Source: Ligilactobacillus cholophilus (GTDB lineage: Bacteria > Bacillota > Bacilli > Lactobacillales > Lactobacillaceae). From it: a stretch of 64,000 nt of DNA. The notes beneath the pieces were generated by a model that saw only the letters and a list, made by a program, of their open reading frames with translations, was not told the DNA's origin and made no database searches. The stretch is from assembly GCF_030389495.1 (NCBI RefSeq), contig NZ_CP127832.1:1488001-1552000 (forward strand), in the 5' to 3' direction. This document shows positions 10,701-19,178 of this stretch, piece by piece. The translations under genes were made by a program, and so were the position numbers. Each line of letters begins with the position of its first letter. Positions within the stretch are counted from its first letter, which is position 1.

Positions 10701-10826
10701 GGATTGACAAACATTGGATATAAGACATGTTACTATAATGCAAATGGTCAAATGCAATATGGTGTTCAAGAAATAGATGGAAAGACATATTATTTCAATG
10801 AACAAACTGGTGCTTTAGAAAATTAG
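7737..10826 (+). CDS. Secreted GH25 muramidase with serine-rich linker and YG-type cell-wall/glucan-binding repeats
   Basis: A 1029-residue exported lysozyme. Residues 1-40 are a KxYKxGKxW-type signal peptide (YKMYKAGKNW), cleaved near VKADNV. Residues about 45-225 are a Ser-rich, low-complexity linker. Residues about 260-455 form a GH25 domain with GVDVSSYQG and LALDFEEG carrying the catalytic Asp/Glu residues; it hydrolyses the MurNAc-GlcNAc bond of peptidoglycan. From about 460 to the end are tandem aromatic repeats (NGxWYYFDKxTGAMxxGLxNIGYKTCYY) of the choline/glucan-binding kind, which tether the protein to wall polymer. There is no LPxTG signal. Start is TTG 7737 with an AAAGG site 10 bases upstream. 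The gene stands alone with its own terminator inside the polysaccharide region, suggesting wall remodelling during polymer attachment. The repeats are conserved at DNA level (see repeat entry). Confidence 0.93.
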   Translation: MERKKRYKMYKAGKNWVFAPIVFFGLTFLDGNANVVKADNVNLVSTSSSAQTESATSASSLQQREVTLSSSSQSVSSSSQDSSSVSKQETASSSSEVSSSVAVSSSSATSSQSEQVSDSSSSNATKESSSVKAAESSQDSSSSNSQVSSSSSENSAIQSDKNESPSDSSSLSSSSQSAESSATTSDESSSTESSSSSTVDKADQSDTSSESNSTEEKTDITSEVLEQNKEILENNNGVVAEDKVMTAGDTSRSEATYVPNRSMGVDVSSYQGTDLTKYANAGAKFAIVKLTEGTNYTNPNAKGQISSAKSHGMMVQGYHYAHFGGDKSKAITEANYAINAAKQLGLPAGSYLALDFEEGFWGVSANTAAAIEFMQRIKDAGYIPLLYASSSMLTSYFNLSQIISKFGTCLWVAAYPNGSQVSTDSPNFNYFPSMDGVLMWQFTDNWKGMNVDSSINVKPLQTSYTGEKQVNGHWQYYKNGVAVKNSFVSIPGQNKTCYYDGNGNMVYGEQQINGHWYYFNTTTGAMAKGITNIGYKTCYYNSQGQMQYGEQQVNGSWYYFDKSTGAMAKGLKNIGYKTCYYNSQGQMQYGEQQVNGSWYYFDKSTGAMVTGLKNIGYKTCYYNSQGQMQYGKQEINGKTYYFNKTTGAMLVGPQSMAQFGDDHIYGFDENGQKVYGQLHYNGHWYLFDKTTGIMQTGFQNLSSYGQNKTVYYDPQNGQMQYGEKKINNAWYYFDKSTGAMATGLTNIGYKTCYYNANGQMQYGVQEIDGKKYYFNSGTGAMQTGLIKDNGNIYYADANGVLQSGEKKIDGSWYYFDKGTNKAATGLTNIGYKTCYYDANGRMQYGEKKINNAWYYFDKSTGAMATGLTNIGYKTCYYNANGQMQYGVQEIDGKKYYFNSSTGAMQTGLIKDNGNIYYADANGVLQSGEKKIDGSWYYFDKGTNKAATGLTNIGYKTCYYDANGRMQYGEKKINNAWYYFDKSTGAMATGLTNIGYKTCYYNANGQMQYGVQEIDGKTYYFNEQTGALEN
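9901..10790 (+). repeat. 369-bp in-frame tandem repeat in the GH25 gene
   Basis: Copies begin at 9901, 10270 and 10639 (the last incomplete, to about 10790). Period is exactly 369 bp, or 123 codons, and the copies differ at only a few positions. Smaller, more diverged repeats of about 60 bases lie upstream (9130-9660). The arrangement allows recombination to change repeat number without shifting frame. Confidence 0.93.
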
Positions 10827-10834
10827 TATTAAAT

Positions 10835-10866
10835 AAAAAGAGATTGTAAAAACAATCTCTTTTTTA
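10835..10866 (+). terminator. Terminator after the GH25 gene
   Basis: Stem AAAAAGAGATTGT pairs with ACAATCTCTTTTT around a short A-rich loop, followed by a T run. Confidence 0.85.
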
Positions 10867-10932
10867 TTGTAAGCAACGCATTACTATATTAAAATAAATA
10901 GAAGAAAATTTAAGTTAGGAGTGTTTTAAAGC

Positions 10933-11844
10933 ATGAAACACGCATTTTTAATTCTTACATATAAACATTATGATCAGTTAAAGGTACTTTTAAAACTTTT
11001 AGATCATGAAAATGCAGATATATTTATACATGCTGATAAAACAGATTTAGGATTTAATCCTGAAGATTATGCAGGAATTTGTAAAAAATCAAAGGTAAAA
11101 ATGATTCCTCGTGTAGATGTTGCATGGGGAGATTTTACACAAGAATTGGCAGAAATGAATCTACTTCAAGAAGCAATTAATGCAGGAGATTATGATTATT
11201 TCCACTTTATTTCAGGAATGGATTTACCAATTAAATCTATGGATTATATAATGCAATTTTTTGAAGAACATAATGGCAAAATTTTTGTTGAATGTAATGA
11301 TAAACTAAAGAACAGAAATGCTTTTCGTTTTATGCTACGTTATGATGTATATCATTTCTTTCAAAAGTATATTGGTAAAGGAAGAACTTTTATCAAAGGT
11401 AAGCGATGGCTAAAATATATTGATTTTGGTCAATGTATTTTACAACATTATGTGGGAATTTCACGTTCAAGAAAAATGCGTAAAGCTGGAAAAGAAATTA
11501 AAGGTGGATCCCAATGGTTTAGTATCCCTAAGAAATTTGCTGAATATATCAATAATGACCGCGAAAACATCTTGGATTTTTGTAAACATGGATATTGTTT
11601 AGATGAAGTTTTCATGGCAACTTGGTTATATAATTCTCCATTCTATAAAGATATTTACAGAAATGGAAAAAGTTATGTAGCATCTTTGAGAAGATATAAA
11701 TGGAAAAATGAAGATCCAACATTAGTTACAATTGAAGATATTAAAGAATATGATCAAGAACCAGACGCTATTTTTGCAAGAAAATTTGCAATAGAAGATT
11801 CGCCTGAAGCTGTTGAGTTTTTATTGAAAAGAAATAATAAATAA
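10933..11844 (+). CDS. Core-2/I-branching-type glycosyltransferase (GT14-like)
   Basis: A 303-residue cytoplasmic transferase of the beta-1,6-N-acetylglucosaminyltransferase kind: it begins MKHAFLILTYKHYDQLKVLL, then DIFIHADK, WGDFTQELAEM and YDYFHFISGMDLPIKS, the order seen in core-2/I-branching family proteins in bacterial polysaccharide loci. It would add a sugar branch to a polysaccharide or wall polymer; donor and acceptor are not visible. A clear AGGAGTG site precedes the ATG, and terminators on both sides make it a single-gene unit. Family is secure; linkage is inference. Confidence 0.85.
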   Translation: MKHAFLILTYKHYDQLKVLLKLLDHENADIFIHADKTDLGFNPEDYAGICKKSKVKMIPRVDVAWGDFTQELAEMNLLQEAINAGDYDYFHFISGMDLPIKSMDYIMQFFEEHNGKIFVECNDKLKNRNAFRFMLRYDVYHFFQKYIGKGRTFIKGKRWLKYIDFGQCILQHYVGISRSRKMRKAGKEIKGGSQWFSIPKKFAEYINNDRENILDFCKHGYCLDEVFMATWLYNSPFYKDIYRNGKSYVASLRRYKWKNEDPTLVTIEDIKEYDQEPDAIFARKFAIEDSPEAVEFLLKRNNK

Positions 11845-11846
11845 AA

Positions 11847-11890
11847 AAATAAAGAGTTATGCTTTGATAGCGTAACTCTTTATTTATTTT
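11847..11890. terminator. Bidirectional terminator
   Basis: Stem AAAGAGTTA/TAACTCTTT with A-rich and T-rich flanks lies between the convergent GT14-like and flippase genes. Confidence 0.8.
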
Positions 11891-13302
11891 TTATGAATAA
11901 AGCCAAGTATTAGATTAAGACTTGTAGGTTTTAAAAGTAATAACATGATACTATAAATGATTACACCAACTAGTACTTCTATACCTAAAGTAACAATATT
12001 AGTTGGAAGTTTAATATTCATAATAAATACAGGAATAAACATTACAATTCCAGCAATAATATATTTGAAAGTATTTTGGAATAGTTTGGAAAGTTCCATT
12101 TCTTTACGGACGCACCATACTTGGTAACCAGTAACAACTACTTCAGATAGAACAGTTGCCCACATTGCACCAGCTAATCCCCATAATTTAATAAATAGGA
12201 AGTTAGCAAATAGGTTAACAAAAGCCCCTAAGACAACTGATGTAGTGTATGGCTTGATTTGATTTGTAGGTACTAAGTATTGATCTCCAATTGTATTACT
12301 CCATGCAATTAATACAATAACAATTGATTCAATCATCATAGCAGTACCAACTGGTTCGAATCCTTTTCCATAGAAAAATGGTCCTAGATTTTTACTAATA
12401 GCAGCTACTCCAAACATCATTGCAAATGCTAAGACTGAAAGCATATCGAATGATTTATAAAGTAAATCAAAAACATTCTTCTTGTTGCCTTTAGAAAATG
12501 CAGCTGAAACATGCGGAATCATTACAGTTCCTAAAGATGTTGCTAGTGATAGTACCATTTTAACTAAATTGTCAGAATTTTGATAGAATCCAGAGAATTT
12601 AGTCCCCATCATGACCCCAAGCATTGTCTTGTTTAATTGCAAATAAATGGAAGTTGCAATTTGTGGAAGAAATAGGCTTATTGTTGGAATAAAATGATGG
12701 AATATATTTATTGATTTAAGCTTTATAGGTACTAATAAATGTTTTAGATGTGGCCATAGAGTTAGATTTCCAAAAATATTTGAAAACGCAATGATAAAAA
12801 TGTATAAGCCAACATCACTAGGCTTTTTGACTAATGTAAAAACAAGAACGACAGAAAGCAAACGTACAAAAGTGTTTTTAATTACTGTTCGTTTAAAATC
12901 TTCAAGTCCCATATAAAGCCAAGAAACATCAAGAGCAACGGCTATAATATTTATTGATTGAATCCATAAGAAGACCGTGTATCGATCATATACGTGTAAA
13001 AATATGACAAAAGCAATATATGCAATTAATGTGGTAAACGTTTTAAGAAGTTGAATTTCCCAAAACGTTTGTGTCATTTTTTTACGATCATCTCGTACAT
13101 AAGCAATTTCGCGGTTTCCATAAATTGAAATACCTAAAGTTGCAATTAATACAAAATATTGAATTATTGAGTTGGTATATGCATTATAACCAACCCCAGC
13201 AGGATGAAGGACACGACTGATATAAGGTGCCGTAATCAAAGGAACAATCAATGAAAGAATTTGATATCCTGCATTATAAAGGTAATTTTTAAGAACTTTC
13301 AT
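11884..13302 (-). CDS. wzx: Polysaccharide flippase (Wzx-type, MOP superfamily)
   Basis: A 472-residue protein with about 12-14 predicted membrane segments. The N-terminus (KVLKNYLYNAGYQILSLIVPLITAPYISRVL) is the classic start of an oligosaccharide flippase; PAGVGYNAYTNSI follows. It would move undecaprenyl-diphosphate-linked repeat units across the cytoplasmic membrane for polymerisation outside. A GGTGG ribosome binding site lies before the ATG. It is transcribed with the downstream strand partner glf (112 bp between them) on the minus strand, separate from the second flippase near 33 kb, so the two polysaccharide systems each have a flippase. Confidence 0.92.
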   Translation of the reverse strand: MKVLKNYLYNAGYQILSLIVPLITAPYISRVLHPAGVGYNAYTNSIIQYFVLIATLGISIYGNREIAYVRDDRKKMTQTFWEIQLLKTFTTLIAYIAFVIFLHVYDRYTVFLWIQSINIIAVALDVSWLYMGLEDFKRTVIKNTFVRLLSVVLVFTLVKKPSDVGLYIFIIAFSNIFGNLTLWPHLKHLLVPIKLKSINIFHHFIPTISLFLPQIATSIYLQLNKTMLGVMMGTKFSGFYQNSDNLVKMVLSLATSLGTVMIPHVSAAFSKGNKKNVFDLLYKSFDMLSVLAFAMMFGVAAISKNLGPFFYGKGFEPVGTAMMIESIVIVLIAWSNTIGDQYLVPTNQIKPYTTSVVLGAFVNLFANFLFIKLWGLAGAMWATVLSEVVVTGYQVWCVRKEMELSKLFQNTFKYIIAGIVMFIPVFIMNIKLPTNIVTLGIEVLVGVIIYSIMLLLLKPTSLNLILGFIHKK

Positions 13303-13373
13303 TTTTTACCACCATTAAATTAAATTACCAGTTTATTTTAGCATAAAATGCTTTAATTAAAACTTATAAAATA

Positions 13374-13403
13374 AAGAAGGCTGTAAAAATACCGCCTTCT
13401 TCA
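13374..13403 (-). terminator. Terminator after glf
   Basis: On the minus strand, GAAGGC pairs with GCCTTC across an A/T-rich loop and is followed by a T-rich run. It lies directly after the glf stop codon and before the flippase start. Confidence 0.7.
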
Positions 13404-13414
13404 TTTAAATAGTT

Positions 13415-14527
13415 TTAGTGAAATTCTTGATCTACTGTTACCAATGCAGCACCAATTACTTGATCCATGTTGTAGTAACGATATTGACCTAAACGACCAC
13501 CGAAAATAACGTTATCAGCTTCTTTTTGTGCTAATTCAACATATTGCTTGTATAATGAATTGTTCTTAGCATCATTAATTGGGTAATATGGTTCGTCACC
13601 ACGGTGCCATGTTGCTGGGTATTCACGTGTAATAACAGTCTTGTCTTTGTCACCTTTACCAAATTCAAAGTGTTTGTGTTCAATGATACGAGTATAAGGT
13701 GTTTCCTTATCTGTATAGTTTACAACTGCATTACCTTGATAGTTATCAACATCTAATTCTTCTGTTTCAAAACGAAGACTACGGTATTCTAATTCACCAA
13801 GTTTGTAATCAAAGAATTGATCAATCATACCTGTAAAGACTACTTTGTCATAATCTTTTAAGTATTCATCTTTCTTATCGAAGAAGTCTGTATTTGTTTC
13901 TACTGTGATATGATCATCAGCTAACATTTTTTCAACAATTTGAGTGTAACCACCAATTGGAATACCTTGGTATGTATCGTTGAAGTAGTTATTATCATAT
14001 GTAAAACGTACTGGTAAACGTTTGATAATAAATGGAGGTAATTCTTTAGCGTCACGCCCCCATTGTTTTTCTGTATATTCCTTAACTAACTTCTTGTAAA
14101 TATCTGTTCCAACTAATGAAATTGCTTGTTCTTCTAAGTTTTCTGGCTTCTTGCCATTTAAAACTGCACGTTGTTCATTAATTTTTTCTTCAGCCTCTTG
14201 TGGAGTAATTACGCCCCATAATTTGTTGAAGGTATTCATATTAAATGGCATATTGTAGATTTCGCCATGGAAGTTAGCAATTGGACTATTTGTGTAACGG
14301 TTAAATTCTGCAAATTGATTTACATAGTCCCAAATTTCTTTCTTAGATGTGTGGAAAATATGTGCACCATATTGGTGAACTTGGATACCATCTACTTCTT
14401 TAGTGTAGATATTTCCTGCAATATGATCACGCTTTTCAATGACGTGTACTTCATGACCACGTTTAGCAGCTTCATGAGCAAATGTTGCACCGAATAATCC
14501 AGCACCAACCACTAAATATTTTGTCAT
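13415..14527 (-). CDS. glf: UDP-galactopyranose mutase
   Basis: A 370-residue FAD enzyme converting UDP-galactopyranose to UDP-galactofuranose, the donor for Galf residues in surface polysaccharides. It shows the N-terminal dinucleotide fold (YLVVGAGLFGATFAHEA), QYGAHIFHTSKKEIWDYVN, KQWGRDAKELP and the C-terminal GRLGQYRYYNMDQVI. Length is typical. I chose ATG 14527, with GGAG 9 bases upstream; the longer frame to 14575 adds 16 unlikely residues. Neighbours include a galactofuranosyltransferase-like gene at 1.65 kb and several GT2 genes, so Galf is very likely part of the polymer made here. Confidence 0.96.
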   Translation of the reverse strand: MTKYLVVGAGLFGATFAHEAAKRGHEVHVIEKRDHIAGNIYTKEVDGIQVHQYGAHIFHTSKKEIWDYVNQFAEFNRYTNSPIANFHGEIYNMPFNMNTFNKLWGVITPQEAEEKINEQRAVLNGKKPENLEEQAISLVGTDIYKKLVKEYTEKQWGRDAKELPPFIIKRLPVRFTYDNNYFNDTYQGIPIGGYTQIVEKMLADDHITVETNTDFFDKKDEYLKDYDKVVFTGMIDQFFDYKLGELEYRSLRFETEELDVDNYQGNAVVNYTDKETPYTRIIEHKHFEFGKGDKDKTVITREYPATWHRGDEPYYPINDAKNNSLYKQYVELAQKEADNVIFGGRLGQYRYYNMDQVIGAALVTVDQEFH

Positions 14528-14693
14528 TATACTGATTCTCCTTAATATATTTATACTTATCCAGTATAAACCCATTTTAGTAAATATCTTATTATTAAGC
14601 TATTTTTTTTGTCAAGCAAATTAATAAACTTTAGTTAATTCTTGTTATTTAAATTAAGATTACTAGATATACGACTGATATATTAAGGAAAGT

Positions 14694-14722
14694 TTGCTAT
14701 AAATACTACAATGTATTAAAAT
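14694..14722 (+). promoter_or_regulatory. Promoter candidate for the DUF4422 glycosyltransferase operon
   Basis: TTGCTA, 17 bases, then TAAAAT, located 36 bases before the TTG start at 14759. The spacing is ideal and the position fits a plus-strand operon of 14.8-18.1 kb divergent from glf. Confidence 0.5.
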
Positions 14723-14758
14723 ATCATAGATACTATATTTAAGTAAGGAGCATTTCCT

Positions 14759-15535
14759 TTGAAAACAGAAATATATGTGGTAACTCATAAAATGGCTAGA
14801 ATGCCACAAGATAAAATGTATATTCCAGTTCAAGTTGGCTTTAATGACAAGAACTTTGAAAATTATGAGCGTGATAATACAGGAGATAATATTTCAGATA
14901 AAAATGCATCATATTGTGAATTAACAGCTCAATATTGGGCTGCTAAAAATAGAGATGCAGATGTTAAAGGATTAGTTCATTATCGGAGATTGTTTACAAA
15001 TGGACATTCTGATTTCTTTAAATCGGTAAATCAAAAATGGAAAGATGTAATGACACAAGAGACAGTTACAAAGTTAATGAATCAATATGACATGATTCTT
15101 CCTAAGAAGAGAAATTATTATATTGAAACATTATGGTCGCATTATGAACATTCTCATCATATTGAGGGCTTGGAAGTAACAAGAAATGTAATTAGCGAAC
15201 TTTATCCAGAATATTTAAAAATATTTGATAAACATATGAAAGAAAAAAAGGCTCATATGTTTAATATTTTTATTGCTAAAAGTCAATTATTTAATGACTA
15301 TACAGATTGGTTAATGGATATTTTAAATGAAGTTGAACAAAGAGTCGATATCTCAAATTATAGTAAGAGTGAACAAAGAATCTTTGGATATATTAGTGAA
15401 TTATTAATTGATGTTTGGGTTGAATATAACCAAATTAATTATACTGAAATGCCAGTTATGTTTATGGGAAATCAACATTGGATAAAGAAAATCACTAACT
15501 TTTTAGCAAGAAAGGTCAAAGGGAGAAAGAAATAG
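14759..15535 (+). CDS. DUF4422-type glycosyltransferase
   Basis: A 258-residue protein with the DUF4422 pattern: TEIYVVTHKMARMPQDKMYIP, YCELTAQYWAAKN, GLVHYRRLF, and MILPKKRNYYIETLWSHYEHSHH. These proteins occur in capsule and exopolysaccharide loci and are thought to be hexosyltransferases (some annotated as galactosyltransferase-type). Start is TTG 14759 with AAGGAG 8 bases upstream. It is the first gene of a four-gene plus-strand unit with a priming transferase, a GT2 and a second GT-A protein. Specific sugar is unknown. Confidence 0.85.
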   Translation: MKTEIYVVTHKMARMPQDKMYIPVQVGFNDKNFENYERDNTGDNISDKNASYCELTAQYWAAKNRDADVKGLVHYRRLFTNGHSDFFKSVNQKWKDVMTQETVTKLMNQYDMILPKKRNYYIETLWSHYEHSHHIEGLEVTRNVISELYPEYLKIFDKHMKEKKAHMFNIFIAKSQLFNDYTDWLMDILNEVEQRVDISNYSKSEQRIFGYISELLIDVWVEYNQINYTEMPVMFMGNQHWIKKITNFLARKVKGRKK

Positions 15536-15556
15536 TTATTTTTGAGGTAATTTCAA

Positions 15557-16210
15557 ATGGAAAAAAATGGGAAAATATTTATTAATAAGGAAAAAGTTAA
15601 TAAACAATATTTTTATCGGACTTGCAAAAGAATTTTTGATATAGTTGCGAGTTTGTTAGGTTTAATTCTTTTAAGTCCTGTTTTTCTAATTGTTGCCATT
15701 GCTATTAAGTTAGATGATGGGGGACCTGTATTTTATAATCAGAGTCGTATTGGAAAAGATGGAAAGAAATTTAAAATGTTTAAATTTCGCTCGATGAAAG
15801 TAAATGCAGATAAAGAAATTGACAAGTTGCAACAACAAAATGAAGTTAAAGGTGCAATGTTTAAAATGAAGAATGATCCTCGGATTACAAAAGTCGGAAG
15901 ATTCATTCGAAAAACAAGTATTGATGAATTTCCACAATTGCTAAATGTTTTATTAGGTGAAATGAGTATTGTTGGACCACGACCACCTTTGCCAAGAGAA
16001 GTTGCTAAATATACTGACTATGACAAACAAAGACTTTTTGTTTGTCCAGGATGCACAGGTCTATGGCAAGTTACATTGCGGAATAGTGTTGGCTTTGATG
16101 AAATGGTTAATATTGATTTGTATTATATTAAGCATCGAAGTTTATGGCTAGATTTAAAAATTATGATAAAGACTATTAAAGTTATTTTTGTGCCTAATAC
16201 TGCATATTAA
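15557..16210 (+). CDS. Undecaprenyl-phosphate sugar phosphotransferase (priming transferase)
   Basis: A 217-residue priming enzyme that transfers a sugar-1-phosphate from a UDP-sugar to undecaprenyl phosphate, starting the repeat unit. One hydrophobic re-entrant helix (about 26-50) is followed by the catalytic core with KFRSM at 76-80, SIDEFPQLLNV at 121-131 and GPRPPLP at 140-146. It is the short form, lacking the multi-pass N-terminal region of WbaP/CpsE-like enzymes. A GAGG site precedes the ATG 21 bases after the DUF4422 gene. A second priming transferase lies at 26.2 kb, so the two flanking polysaccharide systems are primed separately. Confidence 0.94.
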   Translation: MEKNGKIFINKEKVNKQYFYRTCKRIFDIVASLLGLILLSPVFLIVAIAIKLDDGGPVFYNQSRIGKDGKKFKMFKFRSMKVNADKEIDKLQQQNEVKGAMFKMKNDPRITKVGRFIRKTSIDEFPQLLNVLLGEMSIVGPRPPLPREVAKYTDYDKQRLFVCPGCTGLWQVTLRNSVGFDEMVNIDLYYIKHRSLWLDLKIMIKTIKVIFVPNTAY

Positions 16211-16230
16211 AGAGATAGGGAGATTTATTT

Positions 16231-17157
16231 ATGAACTATGCTAGTGTAATTGTTACATATAATCGGAAAAGTCTTCTACCACAGGCAATTGATAGTGTTT
16301 TAAATCAAACTGTTTCTCCTAGTAAAGTGATTGTAGTTGATAATGCATCAACTGATGGTACAGATACTTTAATGAAGGATAAGTACAGTGATGATTCCAA
16401 AGTAGAATATATCCGACTTTCAGAAAATGGTGGAGGATCAGCAGGTTTTTATTCTGGATTGCAAGCTGCAATTAAAGAAAATGTAGATTGGATTTCTGTA
16501 TCAGATGATGATGCCATTTATGAAAAAGATTATTTTGAAAAAATTGCAAAACAAATCAAAGAAAATCCAGATGTAAAGGCATTTGCAGGGACAGTTTACA
16601 ATAATGATGAAATTGAAACGTTGCATCGGAGAAGAATAAAAAATTGGAATATTATAAGTGAAGAAGAAATTTCTGTAGATGAATATCGACACAATTTTTA
16701 TTGCGATTTAGTGACATTTGTAGGTGTCGTTTTTAATAAAGATCTAATTAAAAAAGTGGGATTACCAGAGAAAGATTATTTCATTTGGTATGATGATACA
16801 GAATATTCTTTAAGAGTTAGAAAATACACAAAGATTTTGAATGTATCTGATGCCAAGATATTTCATAAGGTGAACAGTAGTAAAGTTCAAGGTTGGCAAC
16901 CTAATTGGCGTGAATATTATGGAATGCGCAATAAGATTCAAACAATTAAGAAACATGGCCATCCATATCTTTTGGCAAGAGCATATATTTATTTATTCTT
17001 TGTTAAAAAGATGGTAGGAAATACTGTTAAAAGTGAGCGCAAAGGATATCGTCGTTACATGTACCGTTCGTTTATTGATGGATTTAACGACGGAATACAT
17101 GATCGTTTAGGTAAAAATGATCGATATTTACCCTCAGTAAAAATTGAAAAAGATTAG
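16231..17157 (+). CDS. GT2 glycosyltransferase
   Basis: A 308-residue family 2 transferase: SVIVTYNRKSLLPQAIDSVL, VDNASTDGT, SVSDDDAIYEKDYF (DXD-type metal site near 90), and WYDDTEYSLRV. The shape resembles rhamnosyl- or galactofuranosyl-transferases such as the GlfT group, which fits the nearby glf, but this is inference. A GGGAG site lies before the ATG. The next gene begins 16 bases after the stop, indicating one transcript. Confidence 0.88.
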   Translation: MNYASVIVTYNRKSLLPQAIDSVLNQTVSPSKVIVVDNASTDGTDTLMKDKYSDDSKVEYIRLSENGGGSAGFYSGLQAAIKENVDWISVSDDDAIYEKDYFEKIAKQIKENPDVKAFAGTVYNNDEIETLHRRRIKNWNIISEEEISVDEYRHNFYCDLVTFVGVVFNKDLIKKVGLPEKDYFIWYDDTEYSLRVRKYTKILNVSDAKIFHKVNSSKVQGWQPNWREYYGMRNKIQTIKKHGHPYLLARAYIYLFFVKKMVGNTVKSERKGYRRYMYRSFIDGFNDGIHDRLGKNDRYLPSVKIEKD

Positions 17158-17173
17158 TATAGGAGAGTTTAAA

Positions 17174-18106
17174 TTGAGTTTAAAAACAAGTGTACAAAAT
17201 GGGCTTGATAATTTCTTCCATTTTGCTTTTAGAAGTAACCCAACTACTAAAAATTTCCAATTCAAAAATCGTGCTAAGAATTCAGATAAATTATTATTAA
17301 TTCTTGCTGGTTATAAGGAACATTTATGGAATGATGTTTTTGAGCGTATTCAAAAATTCACTCCCGAAGATTTTGATGTATGTATTATTTCTAGTGGAGT
17401 ATATAGTGATCGTTTAGATGAAATTGCAACTGAAAATAATTGGTCATATTTAAGTTGTAAACGAAATAATATTAATCTAACACAAAATACCGCTATTGAT
17501 TTATTTCCTAAAGCTAAAGTAATTGTGAAAATGGATGAAGATATCTTTTTGACTGATGGAGCAATTGAAAAAATGGTAAAACATTACAACCAATGGCAGA
17601 AAGATTCTGATTATAAGGTTGGGGTAGTTTCACCATTAATTAACGTAAATGGATATGCATATTTAAAAGTATTGAAAAAGTTTAATGCAGTTGATGAATA
17701 TGCTAAAAGATTTGGTCAGCCTAGATATTATGGGCGTTTCCAGCCAATTGAAGAATCAGCAGAAGCAGCTAAATTTATGTGGGGTGCAGAAGATATATTG
17801 CCTAAGTTAGATGAAATGAACTTAGAATTTAACAAAGATGAAGGCAAATATTCTGCAATCCCAGTACGTTTATCAATTGGATGTTTTGTAATGTCACGTG
17901 ACTATTGGAATGAAATGGGAATGTTCCCAGTTCATCGCTTATGTAGTGATTTTGCTCGTGATGAAGAAACAATCAATCAAAATGCAACTATTTTATCTGA
18001 AGCAATGATAATGGATGAGAGTACAATTGTTGGTCATTTAGGTTTTGGTAATCAAACAAAAGAAATGATGCAATTTTATGATGATCATCAAGAATATTTT
18101 AAATAA
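17174..18106 (+). CDS. Glycosyltransferase-like protein of the polysaccharide locus
   Basis: A 310-residue protein with an alternating alpha/beta GT-A-like N-terminal half (KLLLILAGYKEHLWNDVFERI) and a DXD-like KMDEDIFLTDGAIEKM segment, later MWGAEDI and a charged C-terminus. I chose TTG 17174, which has AGGAG 8 bases upstream; a longer frame from 17144 overlaps the preceding stop and has no site. It ends the four-gene unit and is followed by a strong terminator. It is probably a sugar transferase acting with its neighbours, but I do not recognise a characterised homologue. Confidence 0.7.
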   Translation: MSLKTSVQNGLDNFFHFAFRSNPTTKNFQFKNRAKNSDKLLLILAGYKEHLWNDVFERIQKFTPEDFDVCIISSGVYSDRLDEIATENNWSYLSCKRNNINLTQNTAIDLFPKAKVIVKMDEDIFLTDGAIEKMVKHYNQWQKDSDYKVGVVSPLINVNGYAYLKVLKKFNAVDEYAKRFGQPRYYGRFQPIEESAEAAKFMWGAEDILPKLDEMNLEFNKDEGKYSAIPVRLSIGCFVMSRDYWNEMGMFPVHRLCSDFARDEETINQNATILSEAMIMDESTIVGHLGFGNQTKEMMQFYDDHQEYFK

Positions 18107-18142
18107 AAAAAGAATGTGATTTAATTATCACATTCTTTTTTT
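18105..18142. terminator. Bidirectional terminator
   Basis: A perfect 10-bp stem AGAATGTGAT/ATCACATTCT with A and T runs lies between convergent genes. Confidence 0.88.
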
Positions 18143-19178
18143 ATTTAATAAGAATTTCACTAAAAACTTTATCTAAGTTGTTAAAATAGTTTTCACTGTA
18201 GAAATTACTAATTGAATTTGCAATTTTAATAGGATTACTTGTTAATTCTTTTATTTTATTAATTTGTTCAGCAAGCTTATCAGTATTTCCTTGTGGATAG
18301 CTTAATCCGTTTATGTTTTCTTTGACTACATCATCATAACCGGCAAAGTCTGCAGAAATCACTGGAATTCCACGTGAAATAGCCTCTAGAAATACCATAG
18401 GCAAACCTTCAAATTTAGAAGTTAACACAATTGCAAGTGTTTTATTTTCAATTAACGCCCAAGGGTCTTTTTGCCACCCATACCAAGTAACTCTTTCTGA
18501 TAGGCCTTCTTTAGCAATATAATCTTTAACAATTTGATCATTTTTTTCAGTTCCAATTACTGACAAATGCATATCATGGGCCTTTTTTAAACCATCAATT
18601 AACTCTTTAAGATTTTTTTGACCATTGAATTGGGTTCGACCAATATATGTAATTTCATTTGTTAATTGATCAGTATTGCGAACATGGTTACGTTCAATTG
18701 GATTATAGATTAATTTAATTTTTTCTTCTGGAGCACCAATTTGGATCAATTGTTCTTTGATTTTTGATGCAATTGCTAAATGATAATCTGCAAAAAGAAT
18801 GTTTTTAGGATCAAACATGTTTTGATCAAATAATGAATAGTGGATCCATGAAACGATTCGATATTTTTTATGGAGCACCTTTCGGATTGTAGCTGCTACC
18901 CTAATCATATTTGCCCCAAGCATTACTAAGTTTTCATCGTTTTTGGTATTAATAAATGTTTTGATGAAGAATAACCTTTTACTTAATTTATCATCATGAG
19001 AAGGAATTTTAACATTAACATTTTTATCAATTGAATTAAGCCAATTATCATTTTCCGGCTTAGTCGTTAAAGTTAAAGTTAATTCATGCTCTTGAGCATA
19101 GTGATTTAAAATTTTAGTTAAAACTGTTTCTGTGCCGCCATTACCACTTGCAGGAGGACAAATAAAATTAATTTTCAT
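18141..19178 (-). CDS. GT4 glycosyltransferase
   Basis: A 345-residue GT-B transferase of family 4: it begins MKINFICPPASGNGGTETVL (Gly-rich donor-side loop), has ITYIGRTQFNGQKNLKELI in the linker, and carries the EX7E motif in SKFEGLPMVFLEAISRGIPVIS. This resembles galactosyl/glucosyl transferases of LPS/EPS loci. I chose ATG 19178; the extension to 19238 runs inside the upstream polymerase gene. It overlaps that gene by 11 bases, so the two are translated from one minus-strand transcript. Another GT4 of similar design is at 31.7 kb. Confidence 0.9.
   Translation of the reverse strand: MKINFICPPASGNGGTETVLTKILNHYAQEHELTLTLTTKPENDNWLNSIDKNVNVKIPSHDDKLSKRLFFIKTFINTKNDENLVMLGANMIRVAATIRKVLHKKYRIVSWIHYSLFDQNMFDPKNILFADYHLAIASKIKEQLIQIGAPEEKIKLIYNPIERNHVRNTDQLTNEITYIGRTQFNGQKNLKELIDGLKKAHDMHLSVIGTEKNDQIVKDYIAKEGLSERVTWYGWQKDPWALIENKTLAIVLTSKFEGLPMVFLEAISRGIPVISADFAGYDDVVKENINGLSYPQGNTDKLAEQINKIKELTSNPIKIANSISNFYSENYFNNLDKVFSEILIK

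Noticed and set aside
9130-10800. Direct repeats that could be taken for a CRISPR array
   Set aside because: Repeats are in frame within a clear protein gene and have no unique spacers of constant length.
9123-10805. Cys/Ile-rich minus-strand frames within the GH25 gene
   Set aside because: They recur at the 369-bp period and mirror the repeat codons of the plus-strand gene.
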